From: JASHVB01 sp049522565
GTDB lineage: Bacteria > Pseudomonadota > Alphaproteobacteria > Acetobacterales > Acetobacteraceae
Assembly (NCBI GenBank): GCA_049522565.1
Contig: JBEKNT010000072.1
Span: 1 to 20,636, forward strand
Reading direction: 5' to 3'
Length of the DNA: 20,636 nt
Below the pieces are notes generated by a model. That model was given only the letters and a program-made list of their open reading frames with translations. It searched no databases and was not told the DNA's origin. Below are positions 7,060 through 13,783 of this stretch, piece after piece; the first letter of the stretch is position 1; the number at the start of each line of letters is the position of its first letter. Both the position numbers and the translations under genes were made by a program.

Positions 7060-7133
7060 GCGGGTGTAGCTCAATGGTAGAGCCCCAGCCTTCCAAGCTG
7101 GTTATGCGGGTTCGATTCCCGTCACCCGCTCCA
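7060..7133 (+). tRNA. tRNA-Gly, anticodon TCC
   Basis: A full cloverleaf can be drawn: acceptor stem GCGGGTG (7060-7066) with CACCCGC (7123-7129), discriminator T, and encoded CCA (7131-7133). The anticodon stem CCAGC/GCTGG (7085-7089/7097-7101) encloses the 7-nt loop CTTCCAA with anticodon TCC at 7092-7094, reading GGA/GGG glycine codons. The T-loop has GGGTTCGATTCCC. The last 12 bases overlap the end of fliJ on the opposite strand. Confidence 0.97.
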
Positions 7134-7559
7134 TGGTTCCGGCCGCCTACACTCGGCGGCAGCCTCGTCCACCGCTCGCTGTTCCAGCCGCGCCGCCGCC
7201 TCCCGGCTTGCGTCCTGAGCTTGTGCCAGCGCCGCCTCCAGCGCCCTTGCCGCCGACCGCGCCTCGCTGAGTGACGCGCGCGCTTCGGCGGTCGCCGCGG
7301 CGCAGGCCCGGGCCGCGGCCGCTGCCTCGCGCTGCGCAGCGAGGTTGCGCCCCAGCCAGACGGCATAGAATTCTACCGTCCGACGTTCCACCGGTTGGCC
7401 CGTTTGCACCGCGGCCTCGCGCGCGATGGTGGTCGCGATGCCGGCGCAGCGTTCCGCCGCTTCAGTCTCCTCGCGCAACCGATCGGCCAGCGCCCGGCGC
7501 GCCGCGTCGAGGGCAATGCCGCGCACGCGCAGCAACACCTGCAACGGATCGCGCGCCAT
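7122..7559 (-). CDS. fliJ: FliJ-like flagellar export chaperone
   Basis: The 145-residue product is nearly all alpha-helical with long Ala/Arg/Glu heptads, as expected for the FliJ coiled coil, which docks in the FliI ATPase ring and recycles export chaperones at the flagellar type III apparatus. FliJ sequences are poorly conserved, so the call rests on length (about 140), helical composition and position 3 bp after fliI. The start MARDPLQVLLRVRGIALDAARRAL is typical of the family. The stop codon TGA (7124-7122) lies inside the acceptor stem of the tRNA-Gly gene, and the last residues WSG are encoded by the antisense of the tRNA 3' end. Confidence 0.8.
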   Translation of the reverse strand: MARDPLQVLLRVRGIALDAARRALADRLREETEAAERCAGIATTIAREAAVQTGQPVERRTVEFYAVWLGRNLAAQREAAAAARACAAATAEARASLSEARSAARALEAALAQAQDASREAAARLEQRAVDEAAAECRRPEPWSG

Positions 7560-7562
7560 TCG

Positions 7563-8921
7563 TCAGCCCCCCGCCAGGGCCGAACGCAGCAGGGCGAAGG
7601 AGTCGGCCATCAGGCTTCGCTCCGACTTCTCCTGCCGCAGCACGTCCTCGATCCGCGGCGCCAGCGCGACCGCCTCGTCCACCGCCGGATCGGTGCCGAC
7701 GCGGTAGGCGCCGAGCCGCAGCATGTCCGCCATGTCCTCATATAATGCCAGGATGCTGCGCGCCCGCCGGAGCATCGCGCTCTCCTCGGCGTCGAGGCAA
7801 CTGGCCGCCGCGCGCGACAGCGACCGCAGCACGTCCACCGCCGGGTAGCGGCCGCGCTCGGCGATGCGGCGGTCCAGGATGACATGGCCGTCCAGGATGC
7901 CGCGCACGGCGTCCGCCACCGGCTCGTTATGGTCGTCACCCTCGACCAGCACGGTGAACAGGGCAGTGATGTGGCCCGCCGTGCCGTTTGGCCCCGGCAA
8001 TCCGGGACCGGCGCGTTCCAGCAGGCGCGGCAGCTCGGCGAAGACGCTAGGCGGGTAGCCGCGCGTGGCCGGCGGTTCGCCGGCGGACAGGCCGATCTCA
8101 CGCAAGGCCAGGCAGAACCGCGTGACGCTGTCCATGAGCAGCAGCACCGACAGGCCCTGGTCGCGAAAATGCTCGGCGACACTCATCGCCGCATAGGCCG
8201 CCTGGCGGCGCAGCAGTGGCGGTGCGTCCGAGGTGGCCACCACAACGACGGAGCGCGCCAGCCCGTCCTCACCCAGGTCGTCCTCGAGGAATTCACGCAC
8301 CTCGCGCCCGCGTTCGCCGACCAAAGCCAGCACCGCCACGTCGCATTGGGTGTGGCGCGCCAGCATGGAGAGCAAGGTGGATTTGCCGATGCCGGACCCG
8401 GAGAACAGGCCGAGGCGCTGGCCCTGGCGGCAGGTGGCGAAGCAATTGAGGGCGCGCACGCCGAGGTCGAGCCGCGGTCCCAGTCGCGCTCGGGCGGTGG
8501 CTTCCGGTGCGGCAACGCGGAGCGGGCGCGGCGTCGCGCCGGATGGGAGGGCGCCGTGGCCATCGAGCGGCCGGCCGAGCGGGTCGAGCACCCGGCCAAG
8601 CCAGGCGTCGGACACCGCAAAGCCGCTGCCCGGTTCGCTGGCCTGGACGGCCGGGCTGCCCGGACCGAGCCCATCAAGCGAGTCGAATGGCATCGCCTGC
8701 GCCAGATCGGCGCGGAAGCCGACGATTTCGGCTGCGACACCGCGGCCGTCGCGCGCCTCCAGCAGCAGGCGATCGCCGACCGACACGTGGCCGGCGAGGC
8801 CGTCGATGTCGATGACGAGACCGGAGATGCCGGACACGCGGCCCGCCAGCCGCAACGGCGGGATGCGGCGCAAGGCGGCGCAGCAGGCCACCCCCTGAAT
8901 GGCAAGCGCAGAGCGTCTCAT
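7563..8921 (-). CDS. fliI: Flagellum-specific ATPase FliI
   Basis: This 452-residue protein is the ATPase of the flagellar type III export apparatus, an F1-beta-like hexamer at the inner face of the membrane. Visible are the Walker A loop SGSGIGKST (174-182), GERGREV (202-208), the Walker B strand LSVLLLMDSV (257-266), and the FliI-type segment GEPPATRGYPPSVFAELPRLLERAG (281-305, quoted in part as GYPPSVFAELPRLLERAG). Length is normal for the family. There is no clear ribosome-binding site upstream of the start at 8921, and the ATG sits inside a perfect 15-bp palindrome (8914-8928). fliJ follows 3 bp after the stop. The operon is divergent from ctrA, the regulator that in Caulobacter activates early flagellar genes. 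Confidence 0.93.
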   Translation of the reverse strand: MRRSALAIQGVACCAALRRIPPLRLAGRVSGISGLVIDIDGLAGHVSVGDRLLLEARDGRGVAAEIVGFRADLAQAMPFDSLDGLGPGSPAVQASEPGSGFAVSDAWLGRVLDPLGRPLDGHGALPSGATPRPLRVAAPEATARARLGPRLDLGVRALNCFATCRQGQRLGLFSGSGIGKSTLLSMLARHTQCDVAVLALVGERGREVREFLEDDLGEDGLARSVVVVATSDAPPLLRRQAAYAAMSVAEHFRDQGLSVLLLMDSVTRFCLALREIGLSAGEPPATRGYPPSVFAELPRLLERAGPGLPGPNGTAGHITALFTVLVEGDDHNEPVADAVRGILDGHVILDRRIAERGRYPAVDVLRSLSRAAASCLDAEESAMLRRARSILALYEDMADMLRLGAYRVGTDPAVDEAVALAPRIEDVLRQEKSERSLMADSFALLRSALAGG

Positions 8922-9046
8922 TGAGACGGAATCATCGCAAAATCATGGCGCATCCCCAAACTCCCTTAGCCTTCTCGCCACAACATGGGACGTTGCAGGA
9001 TTAGATACACGCAAATGGTGAAAAAACTATGGGCAAATACACGCAA
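8914..9046. promoter_or_regulatory. Shared control region between fliI-fliJ and ctrA
   Basis: Three elements lie here. CGTCTCA-T-TGAGACG (8914-8928) is a perfect 7+1+7 palindrome containing the fliI ATG. GAATC at 8929-8933 is a GANTC site, the target of the CcrM methyltransferase; in Caulobacter a GANTC site controls ctrA promoter P1. ATACACGCAA occurs twice, at 9005-9014 and 9037-9046, 32 bp apart, i.e. about three helical turns, 39 bp before ctrA. I found no TTAA-N7-TTAA CtrA box. Exact promoters could not be assigned. Confidence 0.5.
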
Positions 9047-9084
9047 TAGTGGTATGACGAAATCGTTAGCGGGGAGTTGGGCCG

Positions 9085-9873
9085 ATGCGTGTTCTCCTGG
9101 TTGAAGACGATCTGACCGCAGCCAGGGGTGTCGCGCTGATGCTCAAGTCGAGCGGCGCGGTGGTCGATCACACCGACACCGGCGAGGAGGCGCTGGAGCT
9201 GACCCGCCATTATGAATACGACATCGTGCTTCTCGACATCATGCTGCCGGACATCGAGGGGTATGAGGTGGTGCGGCGCATGCGGCTCGCCCGCAACGAC
9301 ACCCCGGTGTTGATCCTGTCCGGCCTGGCGCGTCCGCAGGCCAAGGTGAAGGGGCTGGGCATGGGGGCGGACGACTACATCACCAAGCCGTTCGACCGCG
9401 CCGAATTGCTGGCTCGCATGCAGGCGATCGTGCGGCGCTGCAAAGGCTTCAGCCAGCCCGCCCTGCGCGTGGGTCCGCTGGAACTCAACCTGGACAGCCG
9501 CGAGGTCATGGTGGACGGCAAGGAGGTCCATCTGACCGGCAAGGAATACGCGATCCTGGAGCTGCTGGTGCTGCGCAAGGGCATGGTCCTGACCAAAGAG
9601 GCGTTCCTGAACCACCTATACGGCGGGATGGATGAACCGGAGATGAAGATCATCGACGTTTTCATCTGCAAACTGCGCAAAAAGCTGGTGCAGGCGGGGG
9701 CCGATAACCTGATCGGCACGGTGTGGGGACGCGGCTATATGGTGCGGGAACCGACGTCGGACCCGATGGCGATGCCGGGAGAGGTCATGCCGGGCGTGAC
9801 GGTGCCCGACGCACCAACCGCTGAGGAGGCAGGGGCGGACGAGGCGATGGTGCTGGAGCGCAGCGCTGCCTGA
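9085..9873 (+). CDS. ctrA: Cell-cycle response regulator CtrA
   Basis: The 262-residue protein is an OmpR-type response regulator and closely follows CtrA. The receiver domain (1-118) has the acidic pocket E7 D8 D9, phospho-acceptor Asp51 in VLLDIMLPD, Ser79 and Lys101 in YITKPF. The DNA-binding winged helix (about 128-222) contains the CtrA hallmark strings VHLTGKEYAILELL, FLNHLYGGMDEPEMK and IIDVFICKLRKKL, ending with VWGRGYMV. Compared with Caulobacter CtrA (about 231 residues) there is a longer Pro/Ala/Glu-rich tail that still ends in Ala-Ala, the ClpXP degron type. GGAG lies 8-11 nt before the ATG. CtrA controls the cell cycle or, in many non-dividing-asymmetric relatives, motility; its position beside fliI-fliJ fits the motility role. 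Confidence 0.96.
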   Translation: MRVLLVEDDLTAARGVALMLKSSGAVVDHTDTGEEALELTRHYEYDIVLLDIMLPDIEGYEVVRRMRLARNDTPVLILSGLARPQAKVKGLGMGADDYITKPFDRAELLARMQAIVRRCKGFSQPALRVGPLELNLDSREVMVDGKEVHLTGKEYAILELLVLRKGMVLTKEAFLNHLYGGMDEPEMKIIDVFICKLRKKLVQAGADNLIGTVWGRGYMVREPTSDPMAMPGEVMPGVTVPDAPTAEEAGADEAMVLERSAA

Positions 9874-9902
9874 CGCCGGCCGGCGAGTGAACCGCAGCAA
9901 GG

Positions 9903-9985
9903 CCAGGGGCTTTGCCCCTGGAACCCCACCTGAACCCCACCAAGGGGCTCTGCCCCTTGGAGCCCCGCCAAGGGCGGAGCCCTGG
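9903..9985. repeat. Three GC palindromes (REP-like), copy C
   Basis: Three stem-loops stand in a row: CCAGGGGC-ttt-GCCCCTGG (9903-9921), CCAAGGGGC-tct-GCCCCTTGG (9940-9960) and an imperfect CCAAGGGC-gga-GCCCTGG (9968-9985). Read on the minus strand the order and linkers (TGGCGGGG.., GGGGTTCC) match copy A at 101-149, so this copy is inserted in the opposite orientation. It lies between the convergent ends of ctrA and the cupin gene and may also serve as a transcription barrier. Confidence 0.75.
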
Positions 9986-10015
9986 TCTCGCTTCATTTCA
10001 CCCGACGGCCCAGCG

Positions 10016-10420
10016 TCACCCGGACGGGTGCGCGGCGAACCACTCGGGATCCCCGGGCCGCGGCTGGAAGTCTGGATTGCTCGGCCAGTCCTTGGTGCGC
10101 GTGGACATGTCGTCGCCATAGCGCACGCGGAACAGTAGTGTGCGCTGCGGCCCGTTAATGTATTCGTGCAATTCGCCGCGCGGATGCACCACGAAGCTGC
10201 CCGGCTTGACCTCCACCGTTCCGCTCGGCGTGCGCATCGTGCCACCGCCCTGGAAGCAGAAATAGATTTCGGTGGCGTTAGGGTGCAGGTGATTGGGACT
10301 GACCTGGCCAGGTTCCCAGCAGGCGACGGTCACGTCGCCCTCGCCGACCCGGCCGAGCACCTTCTCCACGTGCTTCTGCAGGTTGAACTGCTGTTCTTTT
10401 TCAAGGTCGAATACCAGCAT
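10016..10420 (-). CDS. Single-domain cupin protein
   Basis: The 134-residue protein has both cupin motifs in canonical form: motif 1 G-x5-HLH-x4-E-x6-G as GQVSPNHLHPNATEIYFCFQG (His44, His46, Glu51; quoted start GQVSPNHLHPN) and motif 2 G-x5-PRG-x2-H-x3-N as GSFVVHPRGELHEYIN (His85). A metal ion (Mn, Fe or similar) is therefore expected, held by three His and one Glu. The C-terminus ends in a Pro/Trp-rich tail. The start at 10420 has AGGAGGAACG upstream; a longer in-frame frame reaches 10603 but would overlap the neighbour and has no ribosome site. Function may be an isomerase, dioxygenase or sensor; not determinable. It is transcribed in the same direction as the dehydratase gene 167 bp upstream. 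Confidence 0.88.
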   Translation of the reverse strand: MLVFDLEKEQQFNLQKHVEKVLGRVGEGDVTVACWEPGQVSPNHLHPNATEIYFCFQGGGTMRTPSGTVEVKPGSFVVHPRGELHEYINGPQRTLLFRVRYGDDMSTRTKDWPSNPDFQPRPGDPEWFAAHPSG

Positions 10421-10587
10421 TGGACGTTCCTCCTGATCGTTATGTCTGCAAGCACGCTTCACCGCGGGGAACGTGGCGTGCTCGGCGGCGTGCTCGGCAT
10501 GACCGGCCGGTACACCGCGCGATGGACCATGCCTTGCGTGTTCCGTGATGACGCTTTCTACCCCGCCATTGTGATCCTGGCCTTGCG

Positions 10588-11541
10588 TTATTCCAGCACC
10601 CAACGCTGAAACAGGGCGAGATCGATGTTGCCGCCGCTGACCACCAACCCCACACGCTTGCCACGCATCCGTTCATGCTCTGCAAGCAATGCGGCGAGCG
10701 GTGCGGCGCCGGCACCCTCGACGAGGTTGTGCGTGTCGGTCCAGTAGGCGCGCACTGCATCGGCGATGGCGGCGTCGGTCACCGTAACGATACGCGCGGC
10801 GCCGGCGCGCATGATCGCCAGTGCCGCTGCGTCGGGCTGCCGTACCGCGATGCCGTCGGCCTCGGTCGCGGCGCGGTTCAGCGCCACCAGGCGCCCCTCG
10901 GCGAAGGATCGCGCATAAGGATCCGCGCCGGCCGCCTGCACGCCGATGATCTCGGTGGGCAATCCCAGCAGATCGCGCGTCAAAATGGCGCCACAGATGC
11001 CGGACCCGAGGCCGATCGGCACATACAGCGCGTCCAGCGGTGGCGCGCCGCGAAACAGTTCCAGGGCGTAGGTTGCAACCCCCATCACCAGGTCGCGCGC
11101 AAAGGACGGCGCGAATTCCAGCCCTTCGGCCGTGGCGATGCGGCCGGCCTCATCGCGCGCGGTTTCGAAATCCGTGCCGTGTTCGATCAGCCGCGCGCCG
11201 AACGCGCGCATCGCTGCGTTCTTCTCCACGCTGTTGCCGTGCGGCACCACGATCGTCACCGGCACGCCATAGCGCCGCCCGGCATAGGCGAGCGATTGCC
11301 CGTGATTGCCGCGGGTCGCCGAGACGATCCCGGCAATATGCGGGCGTTCGCGCGCCAGGCGTTCGACAAGCACCAATCCGCCGCGCAGCTTGAAGGCGCC
11401 GGTCGGCGTGTGGTTCTCATGCTTCACCCAGACCTCCGCGCCGGCGCGTTCGCACAGTAGCGGCCAAGTGTATTGCGGCGTACCCGGGAAGCTCGCATGC
11501 ACCAGGCGTTGCGCGGTTTCGAGTTCGGCGAGCGAAAACAT
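10588..11541 (-). CDS. Threonine/serine dehydratase-like PLP enzyme
   Basis: The 317-residue protein is a fold-type II PLP enzyme of the threonine/serine dehydratase group, deaminating a hydroxy-amino acid to a 2-oxo acid plus ammonia. The PLP lysine is Lys51 in TPTGAFKLRGG; SATRGNHGQS (74-83) is the substrate loop; GLGSG (177-181) binds the cofactor phosphate; SGGNID closes the protein. It has no C-terminal ACT regulatory domain, so it is a catabolic or non-allosteric type, unlike biosynthetic IlvA. A hydroxyaspartate dehydratase or serine racemase is also possible within this fold. The start MFSLAELETAQRLV is typical. Between it and the cold-shock gene lies a strong hairpin (11577-11614). 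Confidence 0.88.
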   Translation of the reverse strand: MFSLAELETAQRLVHASFPGTPQYTWPLLCERAGAEVWVKHENHTPTGAFKLRGGLVLVERLARERPHIAGIVSATRGNHGQSLAYAGRRYGVPVTIVVPHGNSVEKNAAMRAFGARLIEHGTDFETARDEAGRIATAEGLEFAPSFARDLVMGVATYALELFRGAPPLDALYVPIGLGSGICGAILTRDLLGLPTEIIGVQAAGADPYARSFAEGRLVALNRAATEADGIAVRQPDAAALAIMRAGAARIVTVTDAAIADAVRAYWTDTHNLVEGAGAAPLAALLAEHERMRGKRVGLVVSGGNIDLALFQRWVLE

Positions 11542-11576
11542 CGCGACCCCCGGGAAACGCCCCCAAGAAGCACCAC

Positions 11577-11614
11577 GGGCCGTCGGTCCGGACTATCATC
11601 CGGCGCGACGGCCC
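11577..11614. terminator. Strong hairpin between cold-shock gene and dehydratase gene
   Basis: GGGCCGTCG (11577-11585) pairs perfectly with CGACGGCCC (11606-11614), and inside it CCGGA pairs with TCCGG around a 6-nt loop. There is no U-tract on the minus strand. It probably ends the cold-shock transcript, or structures the dehydratase leader. GTCAGG occurs three times just beyond it (11635, 11650, 11668). Confidence 0.45.
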
Positions 11615-11668
11615 GCTTCGTCAGCTCCTGCTATGTCAGGCGCCGCCTTGTCAGGCGATCTAGCTCCG

Positions 11669-11872
11669 TCAGGCAAGTTTGAGGTTGGTGGCTGCGGCTT
11701 TGCCGCGCTCCATGGCAATCTCGTAGCTTACCTTCTGGCCGTCGTTCAGACCCTTCAGACCGGCTGCCTGCACAGCGGTGATGTGCACGAACACATCCTT
11801 GCCCCCGTCTTGCGGCATGATGAAGCCATAGCCCTTGGTCGCGTTGAACCATTTCACGGTGCCGATAGCCAT
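11669..11872 (-). CDS. CspA-family cold-shock protein, copy 1
   Basis: This 67-residue single cold-shock domain protein binds single-stranded RNA/DNA and acts as an RNA chaperone. RNP1 is KGYGFI and RNP2 is DVFVHI, both intact. The ATG at 11872 has GGAG 8 nt upstream; a GTG at 11881 in frame would overlap that site and is rejected. It differs from the next gene at 8 of 67 positions, mostly conservative (I/V, K/R, D/E, Y/F). The two genes are in tandem on the same strand, 88 bp apart. Confidence 0.95.
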   Translation of the reverse strand: MAIGTVKWFNATKGYGFIMPQDGGKDVFVHITAVQAAGLKGLNDGQKVSYEIAMERGKAAATNLKLA

Positions 11873-11960
11873 GATGGTCACTCCTTCCGATGCGCGTCCC
11901 CTGTCGCGCTTATGGGGATGGGTGATGGCAACGTGGTGCTGAACCCGGTTTGGCTGATGC

Positions 11961-12164
11961 TCAGGCGAGCTTGAGGTTGGTGGCGGCGGCCTTGCCGCGC
12001 TCCATCGCCACCTCGTAGCTCACCCGCTGGCCTTCATTGAGGCCACGCAAGCCGGCGGCCTGCACCGCAGTGATGTGGACGAACACATCCTTACCGCCAT
12101 CCTGCGGCACGATGAATCCGAACCCCTTGGTGGTATTGAACCACTTGACTGTACCAGTAGCCAT
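11961..12164 (-). CDS. CspA-family cold-shock protein, copy 2
   Basis: A 67-residue cold-shock domain protein with RNP1 KGFGFI and RNP2 DVFVHI, and the same C-terminus KAAATNLKLA as copy 1. The ATG at 12164 gives the normal start MATGTVKWF; GGAGA lies 12 nt upstream, a little far. An in-frame ATG at 12176 sits directly on GGAGA and is unlikely. The frame stays open further upstream without family similarity. A long untranslated leader is likely, as is usual for cold-induced csp genes, and the two csp genes may share a transcript. Confidence 0.94.
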   Translation of the reverse strand: MATGTVKWFNTTKGFGFIVPQDGGKDVFVHITAVQAAGLRGLNEGQRVSYEVAMERGKAAATNLKLA

Positions 12165-12788
12165 GGTCTGCGCCATTCTCCGTCTGATGCGTCGCGCAAC
12201 AGCGCGCAACGCGGTCGACAATCGGGCCTTTGGACGTCTTGAGAGCACCCGATGCACGGAGGCGCAGCAAGCCAAGCCAAATGCGATTGCGTTGCACAGT
12301 TGGCACAGAAACCGTCTGGCCTGTCAATCACGGTCGCGCTACCAGGGTGCAACTGGCGGGGAGTGCCCGGCGGGCAGATTTTTTGAGACGAGGTTGCGCG
12401 AACCGGAACGGTCCGGAGGATGATCTGTTGAAATAATACCAATCAGCCGAAAGTTTTACTACGCTTGCCAACTGCTCCTTGTGCGTCGTGCCTGGATTTT
12501 AGTCACGCCCGTGTTACGGCACCCCGGCAGCATAGCTGGCCGGGTCGCCACGACAAGCTCGTCCGCCCGATCCTCGAGGCGGCCGCCGCTCGCATCGCCA
12601 CAGCAATGGATTGCCAGAAGGCAGTCGTTACCACAGTGCGCAATACGCCTTTCGCTTGCCCACAAGGTGCCATGGCCAGGCCCGGTGCCTACGCTGACAG
12701 GATCGCTTGCGTATCCCGGCAGCAAAAACAAGGCGCCGTGCGTTGCGTTGCCGCGGCACGAAACCGCCGCCACGTTTCCCGGCGTGTG
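12165..12788. other. Long intergenic region upstream of the csp pair
   Basis: About 620 bp between the start of the second csp gene and the end of the Crp/Fnr gene, both on the minus strand. A perfect minus-strand TTGACA is at 12327-12322, but the hexamer 17 bp further (GCCAAC) is a poor -10, so a csp promoter there with a leader of about 130 nt is only a suggestion. An AT-rich patch lies at 12424-12475. The open frames here, including one of 104 codons on the minus strand at 12459-12773, have no recognisable domain, ribosome site or convincing composition. Confidence 0.4.
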
Positions 12789-13493
12789 CTACCTCGGTTC
12801 CACCAGGGCCTGGAGTTCGGCACTGCGGCGCACGATGATGTAGCCGCCATCGAACGCCAGCACGCCGCTGTCGCGCCAGTGCCCGAGCTGCTTGTTCACG
12901 CTCTCCCGCGAAGAGGCGACCAGGTTCGAAATATCGCGTTGCGACAGCTTCATCTCGATGCGCGTGCCGTCCGCGCCGGGTCGGCCGTAATCCGCAGCGA
13001 GTTTCAATATCAGGCGCGCCAGCCGCGTTTCCAGGTCGAACAGCGCGATCTGCTCCAGCGCCATGCTGGTACTGCGCAGCCGCTCGCACAACACGGCGAG
13101 CAAACGCGAGGCCAGCGTCTGATTGCTTGCCAGGAACGGCATGAAGTGACGCCGCTCCACCACCAGCAGCGATGTGTCCTCGATGGCGTAGGCGTCGGCA
13201 CTGCGCGGCTGACCGTCGAGCAGGGCGATTTCGCCGAACACCTGGCCCGGGCTGATGACGTTGAGGGTGATCTCCTTGCCGTCGGCGTTGACGGCGCTGA
13301 TGCGCACGCGGCCGCTCAGCACGGCCATCATCGACGAGCCGGCGTCACCCTTCTGGACGATCATTTGGCCGCGGCGAACGCGACGCTCGATGGCGAAGTC
13401 CAGAATTGCATCCAGTTCCTCCGGCTGCATCGCCTGGAAGAGCGGGCTCGTGCGCAAGGCGGTGCGTTTCACGTCGCGTTGCGGCTGCGCCAC
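12789..13493 (-). CDS. Crp/Fnr-family transcription regulator
   Basis: The 234-residue protein has a cyclic-nucleotide-binding-type beta-barrel (about 17-130) with a phosphate-binding-cassette-like segment GEIALLDGQPRSADA (88-101), a long dimer helix (about 128-155), and a C-terminal winged helix-turn-helix (about 183-205, LSQRDISNLVASSRESVNKQL). There is no N-terminal cysteine cluster, so it is not an oxygen-sensing Fnr; the GE..L.....PRSA pattern favours a nucleotide-type ligand. The GTG at 13493 is chosen (GGGGGG upstream, sensible N-terminus); an in-frame TTG at 13541 would add 16 residues. The gene is divergent from the leu leader, so it might act on that promoter, but there is no direct evidence. 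Confidence 0.9.
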   Translation of the reverse strand: MAQPQRDVKRTALRTSPLFQAMQPEELDAILDFAIERRVRRGQMIVQKGDAGSSMMAVLSGRVRISAVNADGKEITLNVISPGQVFGEIALLDGQPRSADAYAIEDTSLLVVERRHFMPFLASNQTLASRLLAVLCERLRSTSMALEQIALFDLETRLARLILKLAADYGRPGADGTRIEMKLSQRDISNLVASSRESVNKQLGHWRDSGVLAFDGGYIIVRRSAELQALVEPR

Positions 13494-13581
13494 TGGTAGC
13501 CCCCCGGTCTGTCGCGGCGCGCCATGACGCGGCACGCACAAGGGAGATATACTCTGTTACGAGCCCCGCTACACCCCCCAC

Positions 13582-13611
13582 TTGATCCGGAACCTCGGTT
13601 CAGGTTATACG
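13582..13611 (+). promoter_or_regulatory. Promoter of the leu leader-leuA transcript
   Basis: TTGATC (13582-13587) and TATACG (13606-13611) are separated by 18 bp; each matches four of six consensus positions. The predicted start lies about 7 bp further, at or next to the ATG at 13618, which would make the leader transcript leaderless or nearly so. Confidence 0.5.
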
Positions 13612-13617
13612 TGGCCG

Positions 13618-13734
13618 ATGTTCTGTGGCCTGCACCTCGCCTGTCGTACCACCCGCGCGATGACGCGTGGCGCCGCGCGGCTGCTCGCCACCTCGATCGC
13701 CCTCGGCCTCCTCCTTCGACTTAGCCGCCCCTGA
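13618..13734 (+). CDS. Leucine-rich leader peptide of leuA
   Basis: A 38-codon frame from ATG 13618 to TGA 13732-13734. Its second half reads ARLLATSIALGLLLRLSRP: seven leucine codons within 14 codons (13681-13722), including CTC-CTC-CTT in a row, then stop. The stop codon lies inside the first arm of the hairpin system in front of leuA. This is the classic layout of an attenuator leader peptide in which ribosome stalling at Leu codons senses charged tRNA-Leu. An internal ATG at 13660 would give a 24-residue version ending identically; neither start has a strong ribosome site, and the promoter position favours a leaderless start at 13618. Confidence 0.65.
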   Translation: MFCGLHLACRTTRAMTRGAARLLATSIALGLLLRLSRP

Positions 13735-13783
13735 GCGCCGCGCCGGGCTGTTGAGTGCCGGCACGCTCAGGGGGACCCCTGAG
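13728..13783 (+). promoter_or_regulatory. Attenuator-like mutually exclusive stem-loops before leuA
   Basis: CCCCTGAGCG (13728-13737) pairs perfectly with CGCTCAGGGG (13764-13773), enclosing a small GCCGG/CCGGC stem. The second arm can instead pair with the next segment: CTCAGGG (13766-13772) with CCCTGAG (13777-13783), a 7-bp stem with a GGAC loop. The two structures exclude each other because both use 13766-13772. The first arm overlaps the leader peptide stop codon, so a ribosome finishing or stalling in the leader would choose between them. No U-tract follows the second hairpin, so the termination mechanism is open. Confidence 0.6.

Noticed and set aside
8922..9084. CtrA binding box TTAA-N7-TTAA before ctrA
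   Set aside because: No TTAA pair with the right spacing; the nearest match (TTAG-N7-TTGG at 9067-9081) is too weak to claim.
10421..10603. N-terminal extension of the cupin protein to 10603
   Set aside because: It would overlap the dehydratase gene end, has no family similarity, and the internal ATG at 10420 has a strong ribosome site.
11635..11673. Three GTCAGG repeats as a CRISPR-like or iteron array
   Set aside because: Units are only 6 bp with uneven spacing (15 and 18 bp), and one lies at the csp stop codon; too short to mean more than chance.
12459..12773. 104-codon minus-strand frame in the long intergenic region
   Set aside because: No ribosome site, no domain, unusual Cys/Gly mix; not supported as a gene, though not excluded.
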